Shown here: positions 16,929 to 26,511 of the stretch, one piece after another
How positions within the stretch are numbered: the first letter of the stretch is position 1
Layout of the letters: each line of letters begins with the position of its first letter
Source of the DNA: Candidatus Daviesbacteria bacterium
GTDB taxonomy: Bacteria > Patescibacteria > Microgenomatia > Daviesbacterales > UBA10151
Assembly (NCBI GenBank): GCA_016187025.1
Contig: JACPKM010000001.1
Span: forward strand, 448,072-512,071
DNA: 64,000 nt
Reading direction: 5' to 3'
Notes under the pieces: model-generated
Databases searched by the model: none
Told to the model about the DNA's origin: nothing
The model's input: the letters and a program-made list of their open reading frames with translations, nothing else
Position numbers and translations under genes: made by a program

Positions 16929-18633
16929 CTTAATTAAGCTGGTAAAAAAGCCTGTAGCAATAACTTTTATATTATCAATTGCTCTACTGTGGCCGCTTTT
17001 TGTCGCACCTTACTTTACCCATCATGATGATGTGCAAGTTATTAGGCTATATGAGATGGACAAATGCATTAAAGATTTACAAATCCCCTGTCGTTGGGTA
17101 CCAGATTTGGGAGGACAATACGGCTATCCTCTTTTTAACTATTATGCACCTTTACCTTACTACGTCGGAGAAATATTTTTCTTACTAACAAATAATTTGA
17201 TTTTATCAATGAAGGTAATGTTTGTTATACCATTTATTGCCTCATTTATTTTCATGTATTTACTGGCAAAAAAGTTTTGGGGTGAGTTAGGTGCAAGTGT
17301 ATCGGCCCTTTTTTACTCTTATGCTCCCTATCATGCACTTGATTTTTATGTCAGGGGAGCAATGGGAGAGTTATGGGCACTGATGGCATTCCCAGCAATA
17401 TTTTATTCCCTTTTTAAGCTATTTGAGAAAAAATCTATTGGTAATATCCTTTTTTTAACACTATCTTTCTCTGTACTTTTACTCTCTCATAATTTGTCTA
17501 CAATGATATTTATACCCTTTGTGGCAATATTTACTATTTTTTTGTATCTGTTCAAAAGAGATAATTTTTTTGTTTTATCGATTCTTGCATCTTTTACTCT
17601 CGCAATTGTTTTATCATCTTTTTACTTTATACCTGTAATAGCTGAGAAAGACTTTGTTCATGTTGATACAACAACCTATGGATATTTTCATTATACTGAG
17701 CACTTTAAAGGATTTAAAAAGCTATTTTTGGATAGAAGCTGGGGTTGGGGACAATCAGTTAGGGAAGTGCCAGGAGGAGAAAGAGATGGGATATCTTTTC
17801 AAATTGGTTGGGTGCATGTTCTTGCTTGGGTAATTTCTCTATTTGTTGCCAAAAGATTGTGGAGCAGTAAAACTAACAAGCTGGCTGTTGCTACAATAAT
17901 TTTAACCACTATTGGAATTATGTTTGCTATTTTTATGGTGAATCCTAGATCGGAGCCTATATGGAAGGCTATACCTCCTTTGGAGTTTTTGCAGTTTCCC
18001 TGGAGGTTTTTGATTTTAATAACATTTTTTATCTCATTTCTGTCAGGAAGTATCTTTTTGCTGACTCGCAGCAAAAAGATATGGTTACTTTTAATGGTAG
18101 CTGTTGCACTTTTTAACTTTAGCTATTTCAGGCCTGAAAAATTTATCTACACCAGTAACCAAGAGCTTTTGCAAGGAAGTAATTGGAACAAGCAAATTAT
18201 GCGTTCCATATTTGATTTTTTGCCAATTTATGCAAAAGAGCCTCCCGCCACACTTGCTGAATCTAACTACCAAATTTTAACCGGGGAAGCAAGTATAAAA
18301 GATTTTAATAAAGGCACAAATTGGTTTAACTTTAATGCCGATGTTAAAACGCATACTATTCTCAGGCTTTCTCAGTATTATTTTCCGGAATGGATTATTA
18401 AAATAGATGGACAGGTGGCCAATATAGAGTATAAGAATAATACTTTAGGTTTAATGACTCTTATTTTGGGAGAGGGAGAGTACAGAATAGAAGGTAGGTT
18501 ATTTGATACTCCTGTTCGTATACTATCAAACTGGCTAAGCTTAATCGGGTTTGTTGTAATATTGATTCTATTTCCCCTACAATTTAAACGGATTCAAATT
18601 TGGATTATGTATTATTTAAAAAGAGCAGGATAA
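16921..18633 (+). CDS. PTPS-related / YfhO-like membrane protein, copy 4
   Basis: A 570-residue paralogue with F-T-H-H-D-D-V-Q-V-I-R-L and IPCRWVPDLGGQYGYPLF in the first outside loop and F-L-Q-F-P-W-R-F-L near residue 360. A loop around residues 275-295 is longer than in the other copies (R-E-V-P-G-G-E-R-D-G). I chose the ATG at 16921, which overlaps copy 3 by 8 bases and puts the first helix directly after a short basic segment. An upstream TTG at 16858 would overlap copy 3 by 71 bases. TAGACT at 16907-16912 is a possible -10 eight bases before the start. Confidence 0.75.
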   Translation: MNNLIKLVKKPVAITFILSIALLWPLFVAPYFTHHDDVQVIRLYEMDKCIKDLQIPCRWVPDLGGQYGYPLFNYYAPLPYYVGEIFFLLTNNLILSMKVMFVIPFIASFIFMYLLAKKFWGELGASVSALFYSYAPYHALDFYVRGAMGELWALMAFPAIFYSLFKLFEKKSIGNILFLTLSFSVLLLSHNLSTMIFIPFVAIFTIFLYLFKRDNFFVLSILASFTLAIVLSSFYFIPVIAEKDFVHVDTTTYGYFHYTEHFKGFKKLFLDRSWGWGQSVREVPGGERDGISFQIGWVHVLAWVISLFVAKRLWSSKTNKLAVATIILTTIGIMFAIFMVNPRSEPIWKAIPPLEFLQFPWRFLILITFFISFLSGSIFLLTRSKKIWLLLMVAVALFNFSYFRPEKFIYTSNQELLQGSNWNKQIMRSIFDFLPIYAKEPPATLAESNYQILTGEASIKDFNKGTNWFNFNADVKTHTILRLSQYYFPEWIIKIDGQVANIEYKNNTLGLMTLILGEGEYRIEGRLFDTPVRILSNWLSLIGFVVILILFPLQFKRIQIWIMYYLKRAG

Positions 18634-18634
18634 T

Positions 18635-20119
18635 ATGTCATTTAACAGCAGCGATGGTGAAATAACTTACGAAAAGATAAAAGAAAGAGCCATTAAAGGT
18701 GTGGCTTTTTTGACCGGACGCAATTTTTTGCTTCAAGCTATTACCCAGATTTCATTTTTTCTTCTAACTATTTTTCTAAGCCCTAGTCAGTTTGGTGTAT
18801 TTTTCTTAGTATCTACAGTAATTAACTTCTTTGCTTACTTTTCTGATATTGGCTTGGCAGCAGCTTTAATACAAAGAAAAGATAAAGTTGCACAAGATGA
18901 CCTTAAAACAGTTTTTACAGTGCAGCAGGTTTTAGTCTTACTGACAATTGCCATAATATTTATACTGACTCCTTTTTTTCAGAACTGGTACAAACTTTCT
19001 CAAGAGGGAGTTTATCTTATTTGGGCTCTTGCCATATCTTTGCTTTTTTCTTCTTTGAAGACAATCCCTACTGTACTGCTAGAAAGACAACTTAGTTTTG
19101 GTAAATCAGTTCTACCTCAGATCGTTGAAACAATTGCATTTTATGCAACTGCTGTTGTGTTAGCTTTTAAAGGGTTTGGCGTTACCAGTTTTACAGTAGC
19201 TGTTTTACTAAGAGGGATTTCAGGACTGTTATCTATATATCTTATACAACCTTGGCAACCAGGATTTGCCATTTCCAAAAAATCTTTGCAAAGTCTTCTT
19301 AGATTTGGTGTACCTTATCAGCTGAATACTTTCCTGGCTTTAGTTAAAGATGATGGTCTGATCATGTTTTTGGGCGGAGTTTTGGGGACCTCAGGGATGG
19401 GGTTTTTAGGATGGGCTCAAAAATGGGGTTTTGCCCCTTTAAGATTTTTTATGGATCAAATTATCAAAGTCACATTTCCTGCATTTTCCAGGCTTCAACA
19501 TGATAAAGAAAAGTTATCAAATGCAGTGTCAAAGTCCATCTTGTTTGTTTCTTTAATGGTTTTTCCATCAGTTGTGGGTTTGGTAGTTTTGGCACCTCTT
19601 TTAACAACAGTTATCCCCAAGTATGAAAAATGGCAGCCTGCATTAGTAGCACTTTCTCTTTTTGGTTTTAATGCAATGTGGGCGGCAGTAACCACCCCTT
19701 TAACAAATACTTTAAATGCAATTGGAAAGATTCAGTTAACCTTTAGACTGATGATGATGTGGACAATATTAACATGGGTTTTTATTCCGCTTCTGGCAAT
19801 TAATTATGGTATTAACGGCGCAGCTTTAGGTTTTGCTTTAGTAGGTTTGAGTTCTGTGATAGCAATAGCTGTTGCATTAAAATATGTAGAAATTGATTTA
19901 ACAAAATCAGTTATCAAACCCCTGATTTCATCTTTGGTCATGGGTATAGTTTTGTTTTATGTTTCTAGCATGCTTTCGCCTACACTGTTGAGTGTATTTA
20001 TTCTACTTGCTTTAGGGATTGTTATTTATATATTGCAGATCTTACTTTTTCTAAGAGACGAGGTTGCACAGGGCCTTAGACAGCTAATTAATATTATTAA
20101 AGTTAAGGAAGTTAGTTGA
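18635..20119 (+). CDS. MOP-superfamily oligosaccharide flippase
   Basis: A 494-residue protein with about twelve to fourteen hydrophobic segments, of the polysaccharide transporter (PST/Wzx-like) family. Visible features are the amphipathic N-terminal K-G-V-A-F-L-T-G-R-N, the L-S-P-S-Q-F-G-V-F turn, and F-S-D-I-G-L-A-A-A-L-I-Q. These proteins move lipid-linked oligosaccharides from the cytoplasmic to the outer face of the membrane, where GT-C enzymes or polymerases use them. It starts one base after the preceding stop and overlaps the next gene by four bases (TTGA). A second, diverged flippase lies at 46811, which suggests two lipid-linked products. Confidence 0.86.
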   Translation: MSFNSSDGEITYEKIKERAIKGVAFLTGRNFLLQAITQISFFLLTIFLSPSQFGVFFLVSTVINFFAYFSDIGLAAALIQRKDKVAQDDLKTVFTVQQVLVLLTIAIIFILTPFFQNWYKLSQEGVYLIWALAISLLFSSLKTIPTVLLERQLSFGKSVLPQIVETIAFYATAVVLAFKGFGVTSFTVAVLLRGISGLLSIYLIQPWQPGFAISKKSLQSLLRFGVPYQLNTFLALVKDDGLIMFLGGVLGTSGMGFLGWAQKWGFAPLRFFMDQIIKVTFPAFSRLQHDKEKLSNAVSKSILFVSLMVFPSVVGLVVLAPLLTTVIPKYEKWQPALVALSLFGFNAMWAAVTTPLTNTLNAIGKIQLTFRLMMMWTILTWVFIPLLAINYGINGAALGFALVGLSSVIAIAVALKYVEIDLTKSVIKPLISSLVMGIVLFYVSSMLSPTLLSVFILLALGIVIYILQILLFLRDEVAQGLRQLINIIKVKEVS

Positions 20120-23100
20120 AAGTGAAAAAGATTTTAGTATTAATTGTTGCCTTCTTAGTATTTGTCTCTCAAGTTTCAGTTGTCTTTGCTGCGGAGAACT
20201 CGTTTGTAAATATTGTAAACCCAATAAGAGGCAAAGATTTCTGGGATACTAAAAACCAAGATGTAGATACAGTAGTTAAGGGCCAAGTTGAAATATTAAA
20301 TAAATATGATGCTCCCGCTACTTGGCTAATAAGGCCTGATGCACTAAATGATTCTAGAATCAAAGAGATATTAAATAAAAGAAAAACAGATGAAACGGGA
20401 TTGTTTTTAGAGATTACCCCAACTTTAACTGATAAAGCTCAAGTCAGATATAGGCAAAGTAAGGATTGGCATAGTCCAGGAAGCGCTTTTTTAACAGGGT
20501 ATGAACAAGAAGAGAGGAAAAAAATAATTGACACAGCTTTTGAAAGCTTTAAGCAGGTCTTCAATTATTATCCTAAATCAGTAGGAGCCTGGTGGATTGA
20601 TGCATACTCACTGTCTTATATGTCTGATAAGTATCAGATCACTGCAGCCTTAATTGTTGCAGATCAATACTCAACTGATAACTATCAAATATGGGGACAA
20701 TATTGGGCTACACCTTATTATCCTTCAATTAAAAATGCTTTAATCCCAGCACAGCAAACGAGCGAAAAAATCCCGGTTGTTTTAACTCAGTGGGCAGCCC
20801 GGGATCCAATTAACGGATATGGAAAAGGGGTTGAGGAAAGTACATATAGTGTGCAGCTCAATGATTATATAGATTTTCATGAACTGGGAATAGATTATTT
20901 CGCCTCACTTGTGGATATTTATACCAAACCTGGCTTTGACCAGTTTGGTCAAATCGTAGTTGGTTTGGAAAATACCTATTCATGGGAAAAATATAAAATT
21001 GAGTATGACAAACAGATTAAGCTGCTTTCAGAAAAACAAAAGCAGGGGCAGTTTAGATTAGCTAAAATGACTGAGTTTTCTGACTGGTACCAGTTTTCTT
21101 ATCCCGAGATTTCTCCAATGCATATTATTTCAGCCAATGATCCTTTGGGTAGTGATAAAAAGGCTGTCTGGTTTATGAATCCATATTACCGGGTAGGATG
21201 GTTTTATCAGAATCCTGGAAGCAGCATACAAGATATAAGACAATACATTTCCTCCTCAGAAGAGATTTGTTACTTAAGAGGATGTGATAAGCTAAATTTT
21301 GCAACCTATACTACCCGGGTTTTGGATTATGTGACCTATGGTCACAACTGGTTGCTTGATCAAGGGCGGATTAAAGGTTTTACCATCGGTAAAAATAACG
21401 GAAACTATACTTTAAGCTATACAAATGAAGCAGGGGATAAAAGAAATATTGAATTCCTTCCTAGAGATATTTTGCTAGATAGTAATGTTTATACAATAGA
21501 TAAGGCTATATTAGAAATTACATCTTTAAAATCCTTTGATACAAAAAAGGACCAGTCGCATTTATTTAAACAGTCGCAAATAAAAGATGTATTAAACTTT
21601 TCACTAGTATTAAAGTTTGTTGTGTTTCTAGGGTTTGTTGTAATTGCACTTTTGATTCCCGGTTTAGTGTTTACAAGGAACATAAAAGAATTGGATCTTC
21701 CCTTAAGAGTTTTTGTTTCTCTTACCTCTGGGTTAGTGGTGTTTACCATGGTTGGATATTTACTAGGGATGACTAAGCTGTATTGGCTCAGCTTTGTTTA
21801 TATACTGGCTTTTTTGATTCTTTTCCTTAAGTTTCGGATCTATAACGAATTTGCCAATGTAAAACCAGTCTTTAATAAGCTAAACTTTGCCATTTTTTTA
21901 ACTGTTATATTAGGAATCATTTTCCAAATAGCTCCTGTATTTAAAAGCGGTATCGTGTTTAAAGATGGAATGGGTTTCTGGGGTCCCAATGGCCATGATG
22001 GGGTATGGCATCTGGCGCTGATTAATCAGCTAATAAAAAACATTCCTCCGGAAAATCCTGTCTTTTCTGGAGAAGTGCTAAAAAATTATCACTTCTTTTA
22101 CGATCTGTTAGTGGCCCTAACAGCCAAGTTAACTACACTATCTGTTAGCGATCTTCTTTTCAGGTTTTTCCCAATTATTTTTTCTTTACTTCTTGGAATA
22201 GGTACATATTATCTATTTAAGTTAATGTTCCAAAACTATTACAACAATAATCATTGGAAACTAGGGGCAATATTTTCACTACTATTTGTTTACTTTGCCG
22301 GTAGTTTTGGTTGGATTGTAGAGTATTTTAAAAATAAAAGCTTAGGAGGCGAATCTGACTTTTGGATCAACCAACCTGTTTCCTTTAACCTTAATCCCCC
22401 GTTTGCAATTTCTCTAATAATATTTATAGCCTTTATAATCTTACTTAACTTTTTAGCCAAAGGCAGAGCCAAGCTGATTCTACTGCTTTCTGTGCTTTCT
22501 GCCAGCTTAGTAGGCTTTAAGGCATATGGAGCTATTTTGATATTTTTGTCTTTGCTGCCCTTTGCCCTTTTTAGTATATTCACAAGAAAAAGCTTTAATC
22601 TGTTTGCAGTTTTGGTATTTGGGTTGATAATCGGATTTTTAATATTTGCTTTAGGCTATAAATCTACCCAAGCCCTTATTGGCGCATCCTCCCAATCACT
22701 TTTTATTTTCTCTCCCTTCTGGTTTATTCACTCGATGCTTGATTCGCCAGATAGAGTTGGTCTAACCAGAATCACTTTAATGAGAATGGTAGGCTATGAG
22801 ACAAGCAATTTATTAAAAATCATCACCTCAGAACTAATAGGTCTTGTTGTTTTTGTAGTTGGAAACCTGGGGTTGAGGTTTTTAGGTCTCCTTGTATTCT
22901 TTAGAAAATCATTATTTAAAAACTTCTTTTTTTCCGAAGGAAAACAGTCCAACGGTTTTTCCCGCGCAGCGGGACAGTCCAACGGTTTATTTACTTATTC
23001 TATGTTTTTAGGATTAGTATCATTCATAATTCCTACTTTCTTTATTCAAACAGGTAATCCTTGGAATACCATTCAGTTTTCCTACTATGGTTTATTCATT

Positions 23101-23688
23101 TTTGCTCTTTTTGCAGGATTTGAGTTATCAAGGCTTTTGACAAAGTTACCAAAAGTTTTTGCATACCCTTTATTAATTCTGATTTTAATACTAACCCCTA
23201 TTAATTCAATTACAACGGCTAAAGGGTATTTAATTAACGCTCCTCATGCTTATGTTAGTAGTGAAGAGCTTGAGGGGCTACAGATTTTAAGCAAAAAAGA
23301 TGAAGGAGTAGTTCTAATCTATCCTTATGACAAAAATATCAGGGATCAGTTTGGGGAGCCTTTACCCCTGTTTGCCTACGATACTTCAGCATATATATCT
23401 GCACTTACAAATAAACCAACATTTTTATCAGATATATCCCAAAATGAGATATTACAGACAAGCTATGAAAAAAGACTTGTAATAAATAATGACTTTTTTA
23501 GATACCTGAGCCCAACTGGTGGATCTTCAGAAAAGATTAAAAAAGCAGGAGAAGTCTTAAGGCAAAATAATATCAGATATATTTATCTTCTAAAAGAATA
23601 TAAAATAAAGGTTGATGCAGATAAGCTAAACCTTAAGAAAATTTTTGAGAATAATTCAGTTGAGGTTTATGAAAGATTATTAAATTAA
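20116..23688 (+). CDS. secreted deacetylase-fold domain fused to a GT-C-like membrane module
   Basis: A 1190-residue protein. Residues 1-25 are a clear signal peptide (ending V-V-F-A-A-E). Residues about 30-480 form a large outside domain that looks like the glycoside hydrolase/polysaccharide deacetylase superfamily barrel (A-P-A-T-W-L-I-R-P-D, then G-A-W-W-I-D-A-Y). This part is tentative because I see no complete NodB metal triad. Residues about 500-1120 hold some fourteen membrane segments, with G-H-D-G-V-W-H-L-A-L then E-N-P-V-F-S-G-E, matching the reverse-strand gene at 27171. A short soluble tail ends the chain. An in-frame GC-rich repeat lies at residues about 943-958. The start is TTG at 20116; GTG at 20122 is the alternative. 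Confidence 0.7.
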   Translation: MKVKKILVLIVAFLVFVSQVSVVFAAENSFVNIVNPIRGKDFWDTKNQDVDTVVKGQVEILNKYDAPATWLIRPDALNDSRIKEILNKRKTDETGLFLEITPTLTDKAQVRYRQSKDWHSPGSAFLTGYEQEERKKIIDTAFESFKQVFNYYPKSVGAWWIDAYSLSYMSDKYQITAALIVADQYSTDNYQIWGQYWATPYYPSIKNALIPAQQTSEKIPVVLTQWAARDPINGYGKGVEESTYSVQLNDYIDFHELGIDYFASLVDIYTKPGFDQFGQIVVGLENTYSWEKYKIEYDKQIKLLSEKQKQGQFRLAKMTEFSDWYQFSYPEISPMHIISANDPLGSDKKAVWFMNPYYRVGWFYQNPGSSIQDIRQYISSSEEICYLRGCDKLNFATYTTRVLDYVTYGHNWLLDQGRIKGFTIGKNNGNYTLSYTNEAGDKRNIEFLPRDILLDSNVYTIDKAILEITSLKSFDTKKDQSHLFKQSQIKDVLNFSLVLKFVVFLGFVVIALLIPGLVFTRNIKELDLPLRVFVSLTSGLVVFTMVGYLLGMTKLYWLSFVYILAFLILFLKFRIYNEFANVKPVFNKLNFAIFLTVILGIIFQIAPVFKSGIVFKDGMGFWGPNGHDGVWHLALINQLIKNIPPENPVFSGEVLKNYHFFYDLLVALTAKLTTLSVSDLLFRFFPIIFSLLLGIGTYYLFKLMFQNYYNNNHWKLGAIFSLLFVYFAGSFGWIVEYFKNKSLGGESDFWINQPVSFNLNPPFAISLIIFIAFIILLNFLAKGRAKLILLLSVLSASLVGFKAYGAILIFLSLLPFALFSIFTRKSFNLFAVLVFGLIIGFLIFALGYKSTQALIGASSQSLFIFSPFWFIHSMLDSPDRVGLTRITLMRMVGYETSNLLKIITSELIGLVVFVVGNLGLRFLGLLVFFRKSLFKNFFFSEGKQSNGFSRAAGQSNGLFTYSMFLGLVSFIIPTFFIQTGNPWNTIQFSYYGLFIFALFAGFELSRLLTKLPKVFAYPLLILILILTPINSITTAKGYLINAPHAYVSSEELEGLQILSKKDEGVVLIYPYDKNIRDQFGEPLPLFAYDTSAYISALTNKPTFLSDISQNEILQTSYEKRLVINNDFFRYLSPTGGSSEKIKKAGEVLRQNNIRYIYLLKEYKIKVDADKLNLKKIFENNSVEVYERLLN
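22944..22988 (+). repeat. GC-rich palindromic element flanked by 15-bp direct repeats, in frame
   Basis: ACAGTCCAACGGTTT occurs exactly at 22944-22958 and 22974-22988. Between them CCCGC-GCA-GCGGG (22961-22973) forms a perfect 5-bp stem. The repeat period is 30 bases, so the reading frame is kept and the element encodes Q-S-N-G-F-S-R-A-A-G-Q-S-N-G. The paralogous gene at 27171 has no equivalent residues at this point. The composition is much more GC-rich than the surroundings. Confidence 0.75.
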
Positions 23689-25281
23689 ATGAAACTAAAA
23701 AACCCTTGGACAATACTTATTTCTATATTGATTTTTGCAGCATTTTTAAGAGGAGTAAACCTTTGGTCAAATCCTCCTGCTTTATACGGAGATGAGCTAA
23801 CTCTGGTTTATGATACCTACTCAATTTTAAAGACTGGCCAAGACCAACTGGGAAACTTCTTGCCCCTCACTTTCCCAATGGGAGCAGGTAGACCAGGTGG
23901 TTATATCTACTTTTCTCTGCCTTTTGTATTAGCATTTGGCCCATCAGAGTTGGGAATAAGAATGCTTTCGTTTCTGTCAGGAATAGGAATAATAATACTC
24001 ACCTTTTTTGTTTGCAGGAAACTTTTTTCTACTAAAGTAGCCCTAGCCAGTTCATTTTTGGCATCCATTTCTATATGGGAGATTTCTCTTAGTAGGGGTG
24101 GGTTTGAAGCTCACTTTGCACTGTTTTTGGCTTTGCTTGGAGTATTTTCGCTTATAAAAGCATCACAAAAACCAATATTTTATATGCTTTCTGCAGCAAG
24201 CTTTGGCCTAACAGTTCATACTTACCCAACCTATAAACTAACCTTAGTTTTATTTTTACCACTGCTTTTATGGTTTTTAGGATTCAAAAACTTTATTAAA
24301 CAAAGGGATTTAAAATATATACTGCCTTCGTTACTACTTTTTATATTCTTTGTATTTTTATCTATCCTTCAAACATTTACTACTGATTCAGAATACCGGC
24401 TATCTAAAATAAATGTTTTCTCCCAAGAAAAGGTAAGGGAGCAAATTATCCAGAAAATAAATTACGAAAGAAACATTAGCAACTTGCCTTCCGCAATGAC
24501 TAAAGTATTTCATAATAAACCAGTTGAGTATGGAAAAATTATCGGTGAAAATTATTTAAAAAACTTTTCAGCTGACTTTCTTTTTATTCATGGAGATAGA
24601 AACCCAAGACACAATATGGCTACTATGGGACAGTTGTATATAGCAGATATTGTATTGCTTCTTTTTGCTTTCCTTTTCATAAAAGATAAAGGTTACAAGT
24701 TAGTTACATTTTTGCTGCTGTGGGTAGGCATTGGAGCACTAGGGTCTATTTTTATTGATGAGCCTCATGCACTCAGAAATTCCTTTATGTTACCTCCTTT
24801 ACTAATACTGTCTGGGTTCGGGGTTATTTCTTTCTGGGAAAATAATAAAGGTAAAAAAGGTTTAATCTGCAAATCAGTTTTAGCGGCAGTTTTAGTTACA
24901 CAATTTGCCTTTTTTATTCAAAAACTATATTTTTTGTCACCTGATGAATACAGTCACTTTTGGTCATATCCTGCAAAGCAGGCCTCAGAAATTGCTTTAT
25001 CTGAAAAAGACAATTTTAAATATATTCTTATCTCAGATAAAATTGACAACATTGAGTATGCTTACCCAGTGTATGCTAAAGCTGATCCCAATGAGGTAAT
25101 TTCTCAAAACAAACAAAGGAAAAATCTGGCAGGCTATCAATTAAAAAAGATTGGGAATGTTTATATTGGTAATTTAACCTTAGATAACATAGAACAACTG
25201 TTTGATCAGATTGAAGGAAACGCTTTATTTATTGGTAGCAGTATTGACCAGAAAGCAAATACTTTGGTACATAAAAAGTAA
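23689..25281 (+). CDS. ArnT/PMT-like GT-C glycosyltransferase
   Basis: A 530-residue membrane protein starting directly after the previous stop. The first outside loop is Y-G-D-E-L-T-L-V-Y-D-T-Y-S-I-L-K-T-G, clearly related to the array at 34904-43773 (D-E-x-x-x-x-Y-N-x-Y-S-I). A later outside loop has F-I-H-G-D-R-N-P-R-H-N, shared with the 42181 protein (T-K-G-D-P-N-P-R). About ten membrane segments are followed by a soluble C-terminal part (about 420-530). It is expected to use a polyprenyl-phosphate sugar outside the membrane. The acceptor is not evident. Confidence 0.8.
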   Translation: MKLKNPWTILISILIFAAFLRGVNLWSNPPALYGDELTLVYDTYSILKTGQDQLGNFLPLTFPMGAGRPGGYIYFSLPFVLAFGPSELGIRMLSFLSGIGIIILTFFVCRKLFSTKVALASSFLASISIWEISLSRGGFEAHFALFLALLGVFSLIKASQKPIFYMLSAASFGLTVHTYPTYKLTLVLFLPLLLWFLGFKNFIKQRDLKYILPSLLLFIFFVFLSILQTFTTDSEYRLSKINVFSQEKVREQIIQKINYERNISNLPSAMTKVFHNKPVEYGKIIGENYLKNFSADFLFIHGDRNPRHNMATMGQLYIADIVLLLFAFLFIKDKGYKLVTFLLLWVGIGALGSIFIDEPHALRNSFMLPPLLILSGFGVISFWENNKGKKGLICKSVLAAVLVTQFAFFIQKLYFLSPDEYSHFWSYPAKQASEIALSEKDNFKYILISDKIDNIEYAYPVYAKADPNEVISQNKQRKNLAGYQLKKIGNVYIGNLTLDNIEQLFDQIEGNALFIGSSIDQKANTLVHKK

Positions 25282-25284
25282 GCA

Positions 25285-26511
25285 ATGTTTCATATCTTAA
25301 AAGAACCCTTTTACATAAACCTTCTACTGCTTGCAATTTTATTCAGGCTTTTGGTAATGCCTTTTTATTTTCACCCAGATATAAAAACATTCAACTTCCA
25401 GTCGCATTTTTTAAAGAGTGGAGTAATAAATATTTACACATATTTATCTGACAACAAAGAAAAGTTACCTTTAAAAGAAGACTTTGCTTATTTTCCGTTA
25501 ACATATTTTTTCTTGGGATTTTATCAGATCATTGCCTCACCTATACTTGGATCAGAGTTTCAAACTTGGCTAACAGACGCTTCGGTCTCATCTGTTGAAA
25601 GAATTGGAGTTTTCAGATATCTTTTTATACTCAAGCTGCCCTACTTAATCTTAGATTTATTAATTGCATTTTTGTTAGCTGGTCTTTTTAAAGATGCTCA
25701 AACAAGAAAAAAGGTGTTTACGTTTTGGTTGTTTAACCCATTCTCGTTTGTAACCGTATATTTGTTTAGTAATGTTGACATATTTCCCGTATTTCTAATA
25801 GTACTGAGTTTGTATCTTGCCAGTAAAAAACGGATTTTCTTATCAGCAATAGCACTAGGATTAGGAGCAGGTTTTAAAGCCTTTCCCTTACTACTTGCCC
25901 CATTTTTATATCTTGAGGCAAAAACCAAAAAACAGAAAATATTTACAATTTTAGGTTCTGCCGTCCTTTTTGCTTTAATTATTGGTCCCTTTATCACCTC
26001 ATCTAGTTTTCGGCAGTCAACTTTAACATCAGGACTTACAACCAGAATCATCTCTTACGGGGTAGATATAGGGTTTGGGGAGTTGCTGTTGCCATCTGTT
26101 GTTTTACTTTCATTACTTTTTTTATGGAGGATGCTAAATGTAAATATTGAACTGTGGAAAAACTATCTAATTTCTTTTTTGCTCGTTTTAACACTAATTC
26201 ATTTTCATATTCACTGGCTGCTTTGGGTTATTCCTTTTATGGCAATTTTGTATGCAGTAGGAAATAAAAATGATCAGATACTAGTTTTATCATTTTTGAT
26301 TTTATCATTTGCAATTCCTCTTTTATATTCAGATAAATTTATGAGTGTAGGACTAATAAGCGTTATAGATCCACTGTATGCATCCTTACCTACACCAGCA
26401 TCAGCAGTCAGTAGGATTTACAAACCAGAAGTTTTGCAAAGTGTTTTACACAGCATCATAGTGGCATTAGGCATTATTTTGTCTTGGAGGAGTTTAACTA
26501 AGAAAATATGA
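25285..26511 (+). CDS. GT87-like (DUF2029-type) polyprenol-linked mannosyltransferase
   Basis: A 408-residue protein with about ten membrane segments. The first outside loop reads F-H-P-D-I-K-T-F-N-F-Q-S, followed by a long loop with Y-T-Y-L and F-P-L-T-Y-F. The later N-V-D-I-F-P-V-F and K-A-F-P-L-L-L motifs fit the GT87/PIG-M-like group, which uses polyprenyl-phosphate mannose. It is a paralogue of the gene at 33688, which shares Y-H-P-D-x-x-T-F-N and D-I-F/I-P. It ends in ATGA shared with the small protein at 26508, so the pair is probably coupled. Confidence 0.72.
   Translation: MFHILKEPFYINLLLLAILFRLLVMPFYFHPDIKTFNFQSHFLKSGVINIYTYLSDNKEKLPLKEDFAYFPLTYFFLGFYQIIASPILGSEFQTWLTDASVSSVERIGVFRYLFILKLPYLILDLLIAFLLAGLFKDAQTRKKVFTFWLFNPFSFVTVYLFSNVDIFPVFLIVLSLYLASKKRIFLSAIALGLGAGFKAFPLLLAPFLYLEAKTKKQKIFTILGSAVLFALIIGPFITSSSFRQSTLTSGLTTRIISYGVDIGFGELLLPSVVLLSLLFLWRMLNVNIELWKNYLISFLLVLTLIHFHIHWLLWVIPFMAILYAVGNKNDQILVLSFLILSFAIPLLYSDKFMSVGLISVIDPLYASLPTPASAVSRIYKPEVLQSVLHSIIVALGIILSWRSLTKKI

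Noticed and set aside
22944..22988. CRISPR array
   Set aside because: Only two short repeats with a palindromic 15-base interval, inside a coding frame, and no cas genes.
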